Below, piece by piece: positions 45,431 to 54,829 of a stretch of DNA of 64,000 nt; position 1 is the stretch's first letter, and every line of letters begins with the position of its first letter. The position numbers were made by a program, and so were the translations under genes. Source of the DNA: Altererythrobacter sp. H2. GTDB lineage: Bacteria > Pseudomonadota > Alphaproteobacteria > Sphingomonadales > Sphingomonadaceae. The notes beneath the pieces were generated by a model. That model had not been told where the DNA came from. It did no database searches and saw nothing but the letters and a program-made list of their open reading frames with translations. Where the stretch lies: the NCBI RefSeq assembly GCF_035319885.1, contig NZ_CP141285.1, forward strand, positions 2,666,001-2,730,000, written 5' to 3'.

Positions 45431-47517
45431 ATCCGCTCCGCCTGTGCGATCGCATCGCTGGCGCGCAGGGCGCTGAGGATGCGGGTGAGGTGGGCGAGAT
45501 CCTGCACTTCCAGATCAACTTCGTAGCCGGAGAAGGGATGCTCTTTCTGCACGTGGAGCAGCGTTTTCACGTTGGCCAGGTTCTGGGCGAAGATGCCGGC
45601 CATTTCTGCCAGCGTGCCGGGCCGGTCATAGAGCGTCACCCGCAGCCGCCCGACCGCGCCGATGCTTTGCTTGCCCCAGGAAAGGTCAAGCCAGTCGGCA
45701 TCGATGCCACTGGCAAGCTCGATGCAGTCGATCGCGTGGACCTCCACCCGCTTGCCCGGCAGGCGCAGTCCGACGATCCTGTCACCCGGAACGGGATGGC
45801 AGCACTCGGCCAGCTGGAAACCGACCCCCGGGGTAAGCCCGCGGATCGAAATCACCCGCTCCTGCCGGGACCAGTCAATCGGCACTTCCAGATCCGCAGT
45901 GCACCCCGGCACCAGCGCTTCCATTACCGCGCGATCATCGATCCGGCCGGAGCCGATCAGATACATGAGCTCATCCTCGTCCTCGAGATCGAGCCGCTTC
46001 ACGGCGTCGCGGGTGGCCTTCTTGCCGATCTTGGCCGGAACGCGGGTCACGATCTCGTCGAACAGCATCCGGCCGATGCTGGCGACTTCGTCCCGCTCCT
46101 TCAGCCGCACCGCGCGCCGGATCGAGGCGCGCGCCTTGCCGGTGACGACGAAAGCGAGCCAGGAGAGCTGTGGCTCGGGCGACTTGCCTTTGATGATCTC
46201 CACCACGTCGCCATTGTTCAGCACGGTGCGCAGCGGCATGTGGCGGCCATTGATCTTGGCGCCGACCGTCTGCGCCCCGAGATCGGTGTGAACGGCAAAG
46301 GCAAAGTCGACCGGGGTTGAACCCTTGGGCAGCTGGTGCAGCGCCCCCTTGGGGGTGAAAGCGAAAATCCGATCCTGGTAGATGGCCAGACGCGTATGCT
46401 CGAGCAGCTCCTCGGCATCGTGGCTCGCATCGACGATCTCGATCAGGTCCCGCAACCACCCCACCTGCCCGTCCGGCGTGTCGCCCTGCTTGTATGCCCA
46501 GTGTGCGGCGAGGCCGAACTCATTGGTCTGGTGCATGTCGCCGGTGCGGATCTGCACCTCGACCCGCATCGAGTTCTCGTAGATCAGCGAGGTGTGGAGC
46601 GAGCGATAGCCGTTCGATTTGGGGGTGGAGATGTAGTCCTTGAAGCGCCCGGGAATGAACTGCCAGGTGGAATGCAGCACGCCGAGGGCGCGATAGCAGT
46701 CACTGTCGCTCTCGGTGATGACGCGGAACGCGAAGATGTCCGTCACCTGCTCGAACGACACATGCCGCTCGGCCATCTTCTTCCAGATCGAATAGGGGTG
46801 CTTTTCGCGCCCCGAGACCTCCACCTTGAGCCCGGCTTCAGCCAGCGCCTGCTTGATCGCCAGGGCGATCGCATCAACTTGCCCGCCATCCTGCTGGCGG
46901 ATCTGCTCCAACCGCCCGGTGATGGTGCGATAGGCTTCAGGCTCGATCTGCTCGAACGCGAGCAGCTGCATCTCGCGCATGTATTCGTACATGCCCACCC
47001 GCTCTGCCAGCGGGGCATAGATATCCATGGTTTCCCGGGCGATGCGCAGGCGCTTTTCCGGCGATTTGATGAAATGCAGCGTGCGCATGTTGTGCAGCCG
47101 GTCCCCCAGCTTCACCAGCAGCACGCGGATGTCCTCGCTCATGGCGAGCAGGAACTTGCGCAGGTTCTCGGCGGCCCGCTCGTTGTCAGGCATGGCTTCG
47201 ATCTTGCTGAGCTTGGTCACGCCGTCGACCAGGCGGGCGACATCGGGGCCGAAATTTTCCTCGATGTCCTCAATCGTTGCAAGCGTGTCCTCCACAGTGT
47301 CGTGGAGCAGCGCGGTCATGATGGTTTCCTGGTCCAGCTGCAGGTCAGTCATCAGGCCGGCCACTTCGACCGGATGGCTGAAATACGGGTCGCCGCTGGC
47401 CCGCTTCTGGCTGCCGTGCTTTTGCACGGTGTAAACATAGGCACGGTTAAGCGCCGCCACATCGGCGTCAGGGTCATAGCTGATGACCCGCTCTACGAGT
47501 TCGTACTGGCGAAGCAT
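45427..47517 (-). CDS. rsh: Bifunctional (p)ppGpp synthase/hydrolase (Rsh)
   Basis: 696 aa. Domains in order: HD hydrolase (ALLHDTVEDTLATIEDI, about 69-85), RelA synthetase (EKHPYSIWKKMAERHVSFEQV, FKDYISTPKSNGYRSLHT), TGS (IFAFTPKGALHQLPKGSTPVDFAF), helical/zinc-finger region, and ACT (LRVTLYDRPGTLAEMAGIFAQ). Both enzymatic domains look intact. This is the single long RelA/SpoT homologue usual in alphaproteobacteria; it sets ppGpp levels during starvation. Confidence 0.95.
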   Translation of the reverse strand: MLRQYELVERVISYDPDADVAALNRAYVYTVQKHGSQKRASGDPYFSHPVEVAGLMTDLQLDQETIMTALLHDTVEDTLATIEDIEENFGPDVARLVDGVTKLSKIEAMPDNERAAENLRKFLLAMSEDIRVLLVKLGDRLHNMRTLHFIKSPEKRLRIARETMDIYAPLAERVGMYEYMREMQLLAFEQIEPEAYRTITGRLEQIRQQDGGQVDAIALAIKQALAEAGLKVEVSGREKHPYSIWKKMAERHVSFEQVTDIFAFRVITESDSDCYRALGVLHSTWQFIPGRFKDYISTPKSNGYRSLHTSLIYENSMRVEVQIRTGDMHQTNEFGLAAHWAYKQGDTPDGQVGWLRDLIEIVDASHDAEELLEHTRLAIYQDRIFAFTPKGALHQLPKGSTPVDFAFAVHTDLGAQTVGAKINGRHMPLRTVLNNGDVVEIIKGKSPEPQLSWLAFVVTGKARASIRRAVRLKERDEVASIGRMLFDEIVTRVPAKIGKKATRDAVKRLDLEDEDELMYLIGSGRIDDRAVMEALVPGCTADLEVPIDWSRQERVISIRGLTPGVGFQLAECCHPVPGDRIVGLRLPGKRVEVHAIDCIELASGIDADWLDLSWGKQSIGAVGRLRVTLYDRPGTLAEMAGIFAQNLANVKTLLHVQKEHPFSGYEVDLEVQDLAHLTRILSALRASDAIAQAERI

Positions 47518-47609
47518 GGCCGATTGATGTGCGGTGCCGCGCCAGCCACGGCAAGAGAAGATTTGGAACCAGCCGTGCTTTTTTCAGGCGCTTGCCCGCT
47601 GGTTAAGCC

Positions 47610-47987
47610 TCAACCGCCATAGGGGGCGCACAATTCCTGGTAGGACGTGAAGACCTGGAACACCGCCACTGTATCGTCGGCTTCCATCTTCCCTTCAATT
47701 TCCCGGGTCAGAGCATTGGCCGCCGCCTCGAAATCGGTCGCCGCCTGTTGCGGCTGCTCCGCCTTATCCGCCATTACCAGCATGACCCAGCCCTCCGCAC
47801 GGGCTTCTGCCGCCTTGCCTTCGTCGGTGTCCTCGCCGTTGAAACCGGCCATGAAGGCGTTGAACACACCGCATTTGAGCTTGGTCTCGTACGGAGCGTC
47901 GGTCTGTTGCAGCATCTGCGCACTGACAGGTGCGGCAAGTGCAGCGAGAGCCGCCGCCGGAGCAAAGAGCAGACGGAGTGTGCGCAT
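47610..47987 (-). CDS. Secreted protein of unknown function
   Basis: 125 aa from ATG 47987, chosen because MRTLRLLFAPAAALAALAAP is a good signal peptide (cleaved near SAQ-M); the longer frame to 48065 adds no recognisable sequence. The mature part has two cysteines (KLKCGVF, ELCAPYGG), likely a disulfide. Helical, no family recognised. It lies 92 bases upstream of the rsh start on the same strand. Confidence 0.65.
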   Translation of the reverse strand: MRTLRLLFAPAAALAALAAPVSAQMLQQTDAPYETKLKCGVFNAFMAGFNGEDTDEGKAAEARAEGWVMLVMADKAEQPQQAATDFEAAANALTREIEGKMEADDTVAVFQVFTSYQELCAPYGG

Positions 47988-48199
47988 GAGACATGGACCT
48001 TTTGCAAACAGAGGCTGGAACAACGGCGGCAGCCGGACGGGTTGCCTGGCTTTCCCATCCTTCATTCAGGATGACCCCTGGCTGAAGGGGAATTCATCTG
48101 CCCCCTTTGGCTTGTCCAGTAAATAACGAAGGGGCAGCGATCCACCGCACGGCCAGGTTGGCGCGAGGCGGCAGATAACCCGGCCGCAAAACGAAAAAT

Positions 48200-48223
48200 G
48201 CCCGGCAACTTTCGTTGCCGGGC
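48200..48223 (-). terminator. Intrinsic terminator of adhesin gene
   Basis: On the minus strand GCCCGGCAAC-GAAA-GTTGCCGGGC is followed by ATTTTTCG, a typical Rho-independent terminator with a GAAA loop. It begins 37 bases after the adhesin stop. Confidence 0.85.
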
Positions 48224-48259
48224 AAGGCGATGCGTCTCGTGTATTAAGTGTGGCGTAGA

Positions 48260-50335
48260 TCAGAAGCCGAAGATGACTCCGACCCGGCCGCCAAGCTTGC
48301 CGTCCTTGTTCAGACCGCCAGCGAGGCCGGCGGTGACAGCAACCGAGTCAGTCACCCGGTAGCCGAGCGAAGCCGAGACTGCCTGTGCGCCTTCGTAGAA
48401 GCCGAAGTTCATCGCGAGGTTGAACTTCATGTCAGGCAGGAAGCCGGCGCCACCAAGAGCGATTGCGGTAGCAGTCGCGCTCGAAACCTTGTCGTCAAGC
48501 CGGTCAACGCGGTTCTCGAGGATGCCAACGCGGCCATCGAGAGCGGTGATACGGTTGGACAGGCTGGTGTCGGCAGCGATGCGTGCAGTCTGCTCAGCGG
48601 TGACCCGCTCCAGCAGCTGGGCATCGCCAGCCTGGCGAGCAGCCACTTCGGTGTTGAGATCACCACGCAGGACAGCTTCTGCTTCCTGGGCGCGGACGCT
48701 CTCAGCCACGATGTTGGCCTGCAGCTGGACGTCAGCGGCAGCGCGCACTTCGGCTTCTTCGACGATCAGCTCGTTGAGGGCGATATCAGCCGCTGCACGG
48801 GTGGCAGCTTCGTTATCGATCCGGCCACCGAGGGCGATGTCAGCAGCTTCGCGAGTTGCAGCTTCGTCATCGATGCGCACACCAAGGGCGATGTCAGCAG
48901 CTTCGCGAGTTGCAGCTTCTTCGTCGATGCGGACACCGAGAGCGAGGTCAGCCGCTGCGCGGGTTGCAGCTTCGTCGTCGATGCGGACACCGAGGGCGAG
49001 GTCAGCCGCTTCGCGGGTTGCAGCTTCGTCGTCGATGCGCACACCAAGGGCGAGGTCAGCAGCTTCGCGGGTTGCAGCTTCGTCGTCGATGCGCACACCG
49101 AGGGCGAGGTCAGCAGCTTCGCGGGTTGCAGCTTCGTCGTCGATGCGCACACCGAGGGCGAGGTCAGCAGCTTCGCGGGTTGCGGCTTCGGCAATCAGGC
49201 CGTCTTCGGTCGCGGTGATGCGGCCTTCATGATCGACCAGAGCAGCCACAGCTTCAACCACGAAGTCGGTGTCGTCGGCGCGCGCATCACCCGTCAGGGC
49301 CTGAGCGGCCGCAGCGATCGCCGGGTTGGCATTTTCGGAAGCCGGCGTGAGGACTTCGTCAGCACGCACAAGCGAGGCCACCTGGTCAGTGATGACCTGC
49401 TCTGCCTGTTCAGCGACAGCCAGGTTATCAACCGAAGCATCAGCCGCATTGCTCAGGTCGGTGAGACCTTGTGCGTTTGCCGTCTCACCAGCAAGCGTGA
49501 TCGCGTCGACAAAGTCGGTGTTGCTGGCCAGCGAGGTCGACAGAGCGGTATTGGCCGCGGTCAGCGTCGTATTGGCATCAGTCACCACCGCAGCGGCGTC
49601 TGCAAATGTGTCCTGCGAGAGCAGCAGAGCGTCAGCCGCAGTATTCGCAGCCGTCAGAGCAGCATCACGAGCGTCGGTTGCTGCGGCCACGGCGAGCTGT
49701 GCCTCGGCTTCTGCTGCCAGGGCAGCATTGAGCGCAGCCAGGTTGGCAGGCGACTCATCAGCGTTAAATGCATCAGAAGCAGCCGTAACGGCAGCCTGAG
49801 CAGCGGCCAGATCTGCGTTGGCAGCGCCCAGATCGGTGTTTGCAACCGTCAGAGCGGCAGCAGCATCATCGAAAGCGGTTTGGGCGGCAGTCAAGGCGTC
49901 GTTGGCAGCGTCCAGGTCAGCCTGTGCGGCAGCCAGAGCAACAGCGGCCGCCTCAACGTCTGCAAAAGCCGCAAGGTTGTCTTCGTTCAGAGTCGCGCTG
50001 ACGGCTGCAAAAGTCGCAGCCGCTTCGTCAGCGGCAGCCTGTGCGAGAGCTACGGTCTCTGCCGCAGCGGTAACCTGCGCTTCGGTCGAAGCGACCTTTT
50101 CGGCGAGATTGTCATAGGCGCCATCACCGGGGGCACCGATGCCGAAATTGCCGTCAAACTTCTGGTCGTTATCACCGGTGCTCGGATCGAAGCAGAACGA
50201 CGAACCATCACTGAAGATCGTGCAGGCTTCCTGCGCGTTTGCAGTAGCCGACAGGGACAATACGCCCATTGCCGTTGTTGCCAGCAGGATCCCAGCGCGC
50301 CGACGTCCAACGGCACCTCCCTTAATGCTCCTCAT
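48260..50335 (-). CDS. YadA-anchored repeat-rich surface protein
   Basis: 691 aa. An extended signal peptide (cleavage near ANAQ-E, about 34) precedes an Ala-rich coiled region (about 70-330), then 18-residue repeats (EAATREAADLALGVRIDD; about 383-508 in near-identical copies, degenerate copies after). The C-terminal 80 residues (NRVDRLDDKVSSATATAIALGG to GKLGGRVGVIFGF) match the YadA membrane anchor of trimeric autotransporters. It is probably a trimeric surface fibre or adhesin. Confidence 0.85.
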   Translation of the reverse strand: MRSIKGGAVGRRRAGILLATTAMGVLSLSATANAQEACTIFSDGSSFCFDPSTGDNDQKFDGNFGIGAPGDGAYDNLAEKVASTEAQVTAAAETVALAQAAADEAAATFAAVSATLNEDNLAAFADVEAAAVALAAAQADLDAANDALTAAQTAFDDAAAALTVANTDLGAANADLAAAQAAVTAASDAFNADESPANLAALNAALAAEAEAQLAVAAATDARDAALTAANTAADALLLSQDTFADAAAVVTDANTTLTAANTALSTSLASNTDFVDAITLAGETANAQGLTDLSNAADASVDNLAVAEQAEQVITDQVASLVRADEVLTPASENANPAIAAAAQALTGDARADDTDFVVEAVAALVDHEGRITATEDGLIAEAATREAADLALGVRIDDEAATREAADLALGVRIDDEAATREAADLALGVRIDDEAATREAADLALGVRIDDEAATRAAADLALGVRIDEEAATREAADIALGVRIDDEAATREAADIALGGRIDNEAATRAAADIALNELIVEEAEVRAAADVQLQANIVAESVRAQEAEAVLRGDLNTEVAARQAGDAQLLERVTAEQTARIAADTSLSNRITALDGRVGILENRVDRLDDKVSSATATAIALGGAGFLPDMKFNLAMNFGFYEGAQAVSASLGYRVTDSVAVTAGLAGGLNKDGKLGGRVGVIFGF
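48812..49189 (-). repeat. Seven tandem 54-bp repeats in adhesin gene
   Basis: The region is exactly 378 bases, seven units of 54 bases, each coding an 18-residue EAATREAADLALGVRID-type unit; the first four units are identical in protein. More degenerate units continue to about 48545. Copy number could change by slippage or recombination. Confidence 0.85.
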
Positions 50336-50606
50336 TCGTAAATCCCTTTCTAACTCTTTCCAAATTCCGAGAGCGGGAGGTTCCCTGCTCCGTTTTCCGG
50401 TTAAAGATTTCGTCTGGGAAAGCCTACAAGTAAAGAGTGTCCGATTTATATGTACACATTCGGTGGCTGCATGAAATCAATATATGTGTATATACGTAGG
50501 ATATATACTCGATTAACTAACTTGACAGGGATAGGAATCTCCCTGAACTTCCGCCTCCAGGTGGGGCATGATCGGCATCGTCCGTTGTTAGTGGAAAAAC
50601 GCGGCA

Positions 50607-50909
50607 ATGAATTTACAAGCAAAGAACGACGATAGCGGCCAGTTTCCGGATATTACAGTGGACCAGTTCGTCGATACATACGAGAAGATGAATGTCGCGC
50701 CACTGACCATAGAAGGCAGGATAATCTTTTACCTTACGAAGAAAGGTAAATCCCGCATCAAGGAGGTCATGATCGCCTCCAGATCGTCTTATCGCGGATT
50801 TTATCTTGCCCTGGGCAAGTTGAAGAGCAAGGGCGTGGTTCATATTTCAGACGACCCGGGAGACAAGCGCGCGCGGCTTGTCCAGCTTAGCGCCCCTGAA
50901 AAAGGTTAA
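50607..50909 (+). CDS. Winged-helix MarR-like regulator
   Basis: 100 aa. The segment MNVAPLTIEGRIIFYLTKKGKSRIKEVMIASRSSYRGFYLALGKLKSKGVVHISDDPGDKRARLV fits a winged helix with MarR-type wing ending. It is small for MarR and lacks the dimer helices. It is divergent from the adhesin gene, which has an AT-rich upstream stretch (50400-50560), so it may regulate it. Confidence 0.65.
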   Translation: MNLQAKNDDSGQFPDITVDQFVDTYEKMNVAPLTIEGRIIFYLTKKGKSRIKEVMIASRSSYRGFYLALGKLKSKGVVHISDDPGDKRARLVQLSAPEKG

Positions 50910-51019
50910 CGCGGTCTAATTGGCCGTTGCACGCCCGGTCATGGCAACAGGTACTCGGCCCCAGCCTGATCCCAAGTAGAACGCAACACCCTAGGCCGCA
51001 GCATGTTTTCGGGCCGGCG

Positions 51020-51042
51020 TGACTTTTTAGTCACTGTTTTTG
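51020..51042 (+). terminator. Weak hairpin with T-run
   Basis: GTGAC and GTCAC flank TTTTTA and are followed by TGTTTTTG, about 110 bases after the winged-helix gene. The stem is short, so the call is tentative. Confidence 0.35.
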
Positions 51043-51154
51043 CTGCATGCTTCGGCTTGGGCCGTCTTTGGAAGACGAACCCGCCGCACGTCTGCAATTT
51101 GCTTCGAACCACTGGGTGCAAAGTCGACCGTCGCTGCTGCCCGTCAACCCGGCG

Positions 51155-53053
51155 TCAGTCGGCAACCACGATCCGGTCCACTGCCCGCTGGGTTACCGTG
51201 TGATAGCTGCTGCGGTTCGCGGCGTAGATCCTGCGCGCAGTGGGTTGCCCCCATTCGCCTTCACCCATCAGGGTGGCGAACAGGGGGCGGACGAACTTGG
51301 TCCGCCCGACACTGGCCAGGAACCGTTCCGCCTGCGGCACAGCGGGCTCGAACCGGTTGGCCAGCGCCAGACGCAGCCACAGGAACAGTTCTTCGTTGTT
51401 GCCGGTCCGGGACAAACCCAGCGCGGCGTCAAGGCGGGCGAGCTCTGCCGCGTCACGTTCTGCGGGCAGATTCTGGAGAAAGCGCTGCCGCTCGGCCGAT
51501 GTCCATGCCCCCCAGTCGGCGGGCAGAGACCCGGTTTCGATGTATGCTTGTGACGCCGCATCGGTCATTGCAAATGCGGCCGGATCGGGCCGGGCGAAGT
51601 TGGCGGGAAGGCCGGGCGCATAGATCCATTCGCGCAGCCGGAGCCGTTCCGCCTCCGCCGCGCTTCCGGCGAGGTTGGCTGTGAGGTCTTCGAGGATCAT
51701 CGCGGAGGTCGCGGGCTGGAAGGCGTGCTTGTCAAACCACTGCCGCAGCCAGGCGTCGAACCGTTCACGCCCGACTTCTCTCTCCAGTGTCCGCAGGAAT
51801 GCGGCGCCCTTGTTGTAAACGATGGCAGAGCCGGCGCTGTCGGTGCCATCGGGCTGGTGCAGCGCGGTGCCGGGCGCATCGGCGCCGACCTCTGCCAGGG
51901 TTTCCATGATCGCCATGGTATCGAGCGCCACTTCCTGCCGGGCGCGCTTCGGGCCATAAATTTCCTCGACGATGCGGTTCTCGAAATAACTGGTCACCCC
52001 TTCGTTGAGCCAGCCATCGCCCCACACCGCATTGGTCACGAGGTTGCCCGACCACGAATGCGCCAGTTCATGCGCGACCAGCCCGGTCAGGCTGCGGTCG
52101 CCCGCGATGAAGGTGGGGGTGAGGAACGTCATCACCGGGTTTTCCATGCCGCCATAAGGGAAGGCGGGCGGCAGCACGATCATGTCATACCGACCCCAGC
52201 GGTAGGGGCCGTAAAGCGCTTCGGCCGCCTCCACCATGGCCTCGGTCTCGACCACTTCGGCGTGGGCCCGGTCGAGCATGGCTGGTTCCGCCCAGACCCC
52301 GGTGCGCGGGCCGATCGCGCGGAAGTCGATATCGCCTGCGGCAATCGCGATGAGATAGGGCGCGACCGGCTTGTCCATGGCGAAACGGAAAGCGCGCCTG
52401 CCGCCCGCAAGCTCTTCCGGCTCCCCTTGCAGGATGCCGGACATGACCACATCGAGCGGCTTGGGGGCGACAATCCGCGCCTGCCAGGTCTGGCGGATGC
52501 CGGGGCTGTCCTGCGTCGGGATCCAGCTGCGATTGAGGATCGCCTGCCCCTGGCTGAACAGGAACGGATGCTGCTTGCCGGCAGTCTGCTCAGGGCTGAG
52601 CCATTGCAGCGCCGAGGCTTGCGGATTGGCTGCGTAATGGATGACAATCCTGCGCGCATCGCCCAGGGTGACCGCCAGAGGCGCACCCTTTTCGCCGCTT
52701 GCCGCCCCCATGCGCCAGACGAGCGGCCGGCCGCCAGCGTCGGTCACGCGGGCAATCTGCAATCCTTCACTGTCGAGCACCAGTTCCTGCGCGCCCGGCC
52801 TGGCCAGCACGTCGAGCACCGCCGTGCCGCGCACCGCCTTGCCGGCGAAATCCAGCTCCAGATCGAGCGCGACGTGGGTCACCCGCGCCTCGTGCGGGCG
52901 CGCATGGGTCAGGATGTCGACCGCATCGGGCGTCGCAAGCACCGGCGCGACCATGCGCGCTGGCGCCTCAGACATGGACGGGGTGCATCCGGCTGTGAAC
53001 AGGGCGAAAGCAAGGCAAAGGGTAGAGGCAGCAGGTGATAAGCGCATGGTCAA
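51155..53053 (-). CDS. M1-family aminopeptidase lipoprotein
   Basis: 632 aa. A lipoprotein signal ends LFTAGC-T (C23). The M1 gluzincin motifs are complete: GGMEN exopeptidase motif (301-305) and HELAH-x18-E (H328, E329, H332, E351). The C-terminal helical domain resembles leukotriene-A4-hydrolase-type M1 enzymes. It would cleave N-terminal residues from peptides at the periplasmic face. Its start overlaps the stop of the Rieske gene by 4 bases. Confidence 0.92.
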   Translation of the reverse strand: MTMRLSPAASTLCLAFALFTAGCTPSMSEAPARMVAPVLATPDAVDILTHARPHEARVTHVALDLELDFAGKAVRGTAVLDVLARPGAQELVLDSEGLQIARVTDAGGRPLVWRMGAASGEKGAPLAVTLGDARRIVIHYAANPQASALQWLSPEQTAGKQHPFLFSQGQAILNRSWIPTQDSPGIRQTWQARIVAPKPLDVVMSGILQGEPEELAGGRRAFRFAMDKPVAPYLIAIAAGDIDFRAIGPRTGVWAEPAMLDRAHAEVVETEAMVEAAEALYGPYRWGRYDMIVLPPAFPYGGMENPVMTFLTPTFIAGDRSLTGLVAHELAHSWSGNLVTNAVWGDGWLNEGVTSYFENRIVEEIYGPKRARQEVALDTMAIMETLAEVGADAPGTALHQPDGTDSAGSAIVYNKGAAFLRTLEREVGRERFDAWLRQWFDKHAFQPATSAMILEDLTANLAGSAAEAERLRLREWIYAPGLPANFARPDPAAFAMTDAASQAYIETGSLPADWGAWTSAERQRFLQNLPAERDAAELARLDAALGLSRTGNNEELFLWLRLALANRFEPAVPQAERFLASVGRTKFVRPLFATLMGEGEWGQPTARRIYAANRSSYHTVTQRAVDRIVVAD

Positions 53054-53937
53054 TCCGTTGTCTGGGTATGTGGCCGAACCGTTGCTACCAAATGGTCGTC
53101 AACCAGCGCGAGTTCCGGCGCGCGGGGCAAGGGGCCGCACCGGCCCTGCACCTCTCCCCCGTCCGCTAGCGAAAAGCGATAGCCATGCCAGGGGCACATG
53201 ACCAATCCATCGGCACTGATTGCACCCTGGTCGAGCGGCCCCAGCATATGGGGGCAGATCGCCGCATGGGCAATCCAGGCGCCCTCATGATAGCGGGCCA
53301 CGAACGCCCCCGACCCATGCCGGAACGGGTGCGGCTTGTCTCGAGGCAAGGCGGCCTCGGGACCGAAATCATGGACCGCCGGGGCCGCCTCCACCCGTCG
53401 CCCGGTCAGCCCGTCAAGCGCCTGCTGGCGCGCCACCATCAGGGCTTCGTCCTCGTCGTAAAGCTGCGTGTACTGGGACCGCAGGACGCCCAGCACCATC
53501 TCGCCATATCCGGGCGTGTCCGGAGCAGCCGGGAGATGAAACCGCACGTCGATCGCAATGCCGCCCTCGGCGCGTTGTGTAGCGATGGTGTGGATACGGA
53601 TGCCCTCGCCCATGCCGGCGACGATCGTTGTCACCCAGGCCTGACCGCACGCATCCAGCAGCAGTTCCACCAGCTGCTCTGCGCCCTGCCCGCCCGGCAG
53701 CTTTGCCTTGGCGCGCCAGCCCCAGGATCCCCCTTCTGCCGGCACGATGTCGGCAAATGAACCGGGATGGACATGGGGCAGGTGTTCCCAGTCCAGCGCA
53801 TTTTCCATCATCCGCGCCATCGAAACCGGCAGGTCGCGCCGATAGCGACCGATCAGCGGCAAAGTTTCCAGCGCGGCGTAGTCGATGGCCTTCGGCCGGG
53901 CAGCAAAGGTTGCCAGCTCCGCCGGTGTCAGGTCCAC
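53050..53937 (-). CDS. Rieske-type protein with C-terminal iron-sulfur domain
   Basis: 295 aa. The Rieske ligands C228-P-H230 and C248-P-W-H251 lie near the C-terminus, followed by GYRFSLADGGEVQG. The N-terminal part (ENALDWEHLPHVHPGSF, 45-61) resembles the mononuclear-iron catalytic domain of ring-hydroxylating oxygenases, which normally follows the Rieske domain. Domain order is thus reversed. It overlaps hemF (10 bases) and the M1 gene (4 bases). Substrate unknown. Confidence 0.82.
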   Translation of the reverse strand: MDLTPAELATFAARPKAIDYAALETLPLIGRYRRDLPVSMARMMENALDWEHLPHVHPGSFADIVPAEGGSWGWRAKAKLPGGQGAEQLVELLLDACGQAWVTTIVAGMGEGIRIHTIATQRAEGGIAIDVRFHLPAAPDTPGYGEMVLGVLRSQYTQLYDEDEALMVARQQALDGLTGRRVEAAPAVHDFGPEAALPRDKPHPFRHGSGAFVARYHEGAWIAHAAICPHMLGPLDQGAISADGLVMCPWHGYRFSLADGGEVQGRCGPLPRAPELALVDDHLVATVRPHTQTTD

Positions 53938-54785
53938 ACCGCCTCCGGCGGCAGGCTCATCAGGATAGCGTCGATATTGCCGCCGGTCTTGAGGCCGAAC
54001 AGGGTGCCCCGGTCATAGACGAGGTTGAATTCGGCATAGCGGCCGCGCCATTCCAGCTGGGTCAGCTTGTCCTCCGGAGTGAACGCGCTCTCCATCCGCC
54101 GCCGCACCAGCCGGGGAAAGACATCAAGGAAAGCCTCGCCCACGTCGCGGGTGAAGTGGAAATTCCGCTCGAATGAGGGATCATCTTCGCATTCGAGGTG
54201 GTCATAGAAGATTCCCCCGACCCCGCGATGGACCCCGCGATGAGGGATGAAGAAGTAGTCGTCCGCCCACTTCTTGTAGCGTTCGTAATAGGTCGGGTTG
54301 TGCGCAGCGCAGGCAGCACGGAAGCGGGCGTGGAAATCCTCGGTGTCATCCTCGTAGGGAATCGGGGGATTGAGATCCGCCCCACCGCCGAACCATGCCT
54401 TGCCGGTGGTCAGGAACCGGGTGTTCATATGGACCGCGGGCACATGCGGGTTGGCCATGTGCGCCACCAGGCTGATGCCGGTGGCGGAAAAGCCCGGATT
54501 CTCGGCACTGGCCCCGTTGATCGAGGCAGCGAACTCAGGCGCGAAGTTGCCGCGGACAGTGGAAACGTTGACGCCGACTTTCTCGAACACCTTGCCCTTC
54601 ATCAGCCCCTGGGTGCCGCCGCCGGGATCGGCGTTGCCGTCTTCCTCGCGGGTCCACGGTGTGTACCGGAAGGCGGCGTCGGAACCGGCTTCGCGTTCGA
54701 TCGCTTCGAACTCGGCGCAGATACGATCACGCAGCGATTCAAACCATTGGCGGGCGCGGGCGGTGTGGGGTTGCCAGTCTGTCAT
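53928..54785 (-). CDS. hemF: Coproporphyrinogen III oxidase, aerobic
   Basis: 285 aa. HemF blocks: VFEKVGVNVSTVRGNF, PHVPAVHMNTRFL, WFGGGADLNPPIPYEDDTEDFH, and ESAFTPEDKLTQLEWRGRYAEFNLVYDRGT near the C-terminus. It converts coproporphyrinogen III to protoporphyrinogen IX using O2. Full length. The end overlaps the Rieske gene start, and pdeM starts divergently 44 bases upstream. Confidence 0.95.
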   Translation of the reverse strand: MTDWQPHTARARQWFESLRDRICAEFEAIEREAGSDAAFRYTPWTREEDGNADPGGGTQGLMKGKVFEKVGVNVSTVRGNFAPEFAASINGASAENPGFSATGISLVAHMANPHVPAVHMNTRFLTTGKAWFGGGADLNPPIPYEDDTEDFHARFRAACAAHNPTYYERYKKWADDYFFIPHRGVHRGVGGIFYDHLECEDDPSFERNFHFTRDVGEAFLDVFPRLVRRRMESAFTPEDKLTQLEWRGRYAEFNLVYDRGTLFGLKTGGNIDAILMSLPPEAVWT

Positions 54786-54829
54786 GCGCTTCTCTTGCCA
54801 AGGTCAGGGGCTTGCGGCAAGAGCGCGCC

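Noticed and set aside
48812-49189. Possible CRISPR-like repeat array
   Set aside because: The repeats are contiguous 54-bp coding units without spacers inside a reading frame.
48248-50341. 697-codon plus-strand frame opposite the adhesin
   Set aside because: It mirrors the tandem repeats of the minus-strand adhesin, which has a signal peptide, anchor domain and terminator.
51725-53038. 437-codon plus-strand frame opposite the M1 peptidase
   Set aside because: It lies antisense to a complete M1 gene with intact zinc motif and no homologous features.
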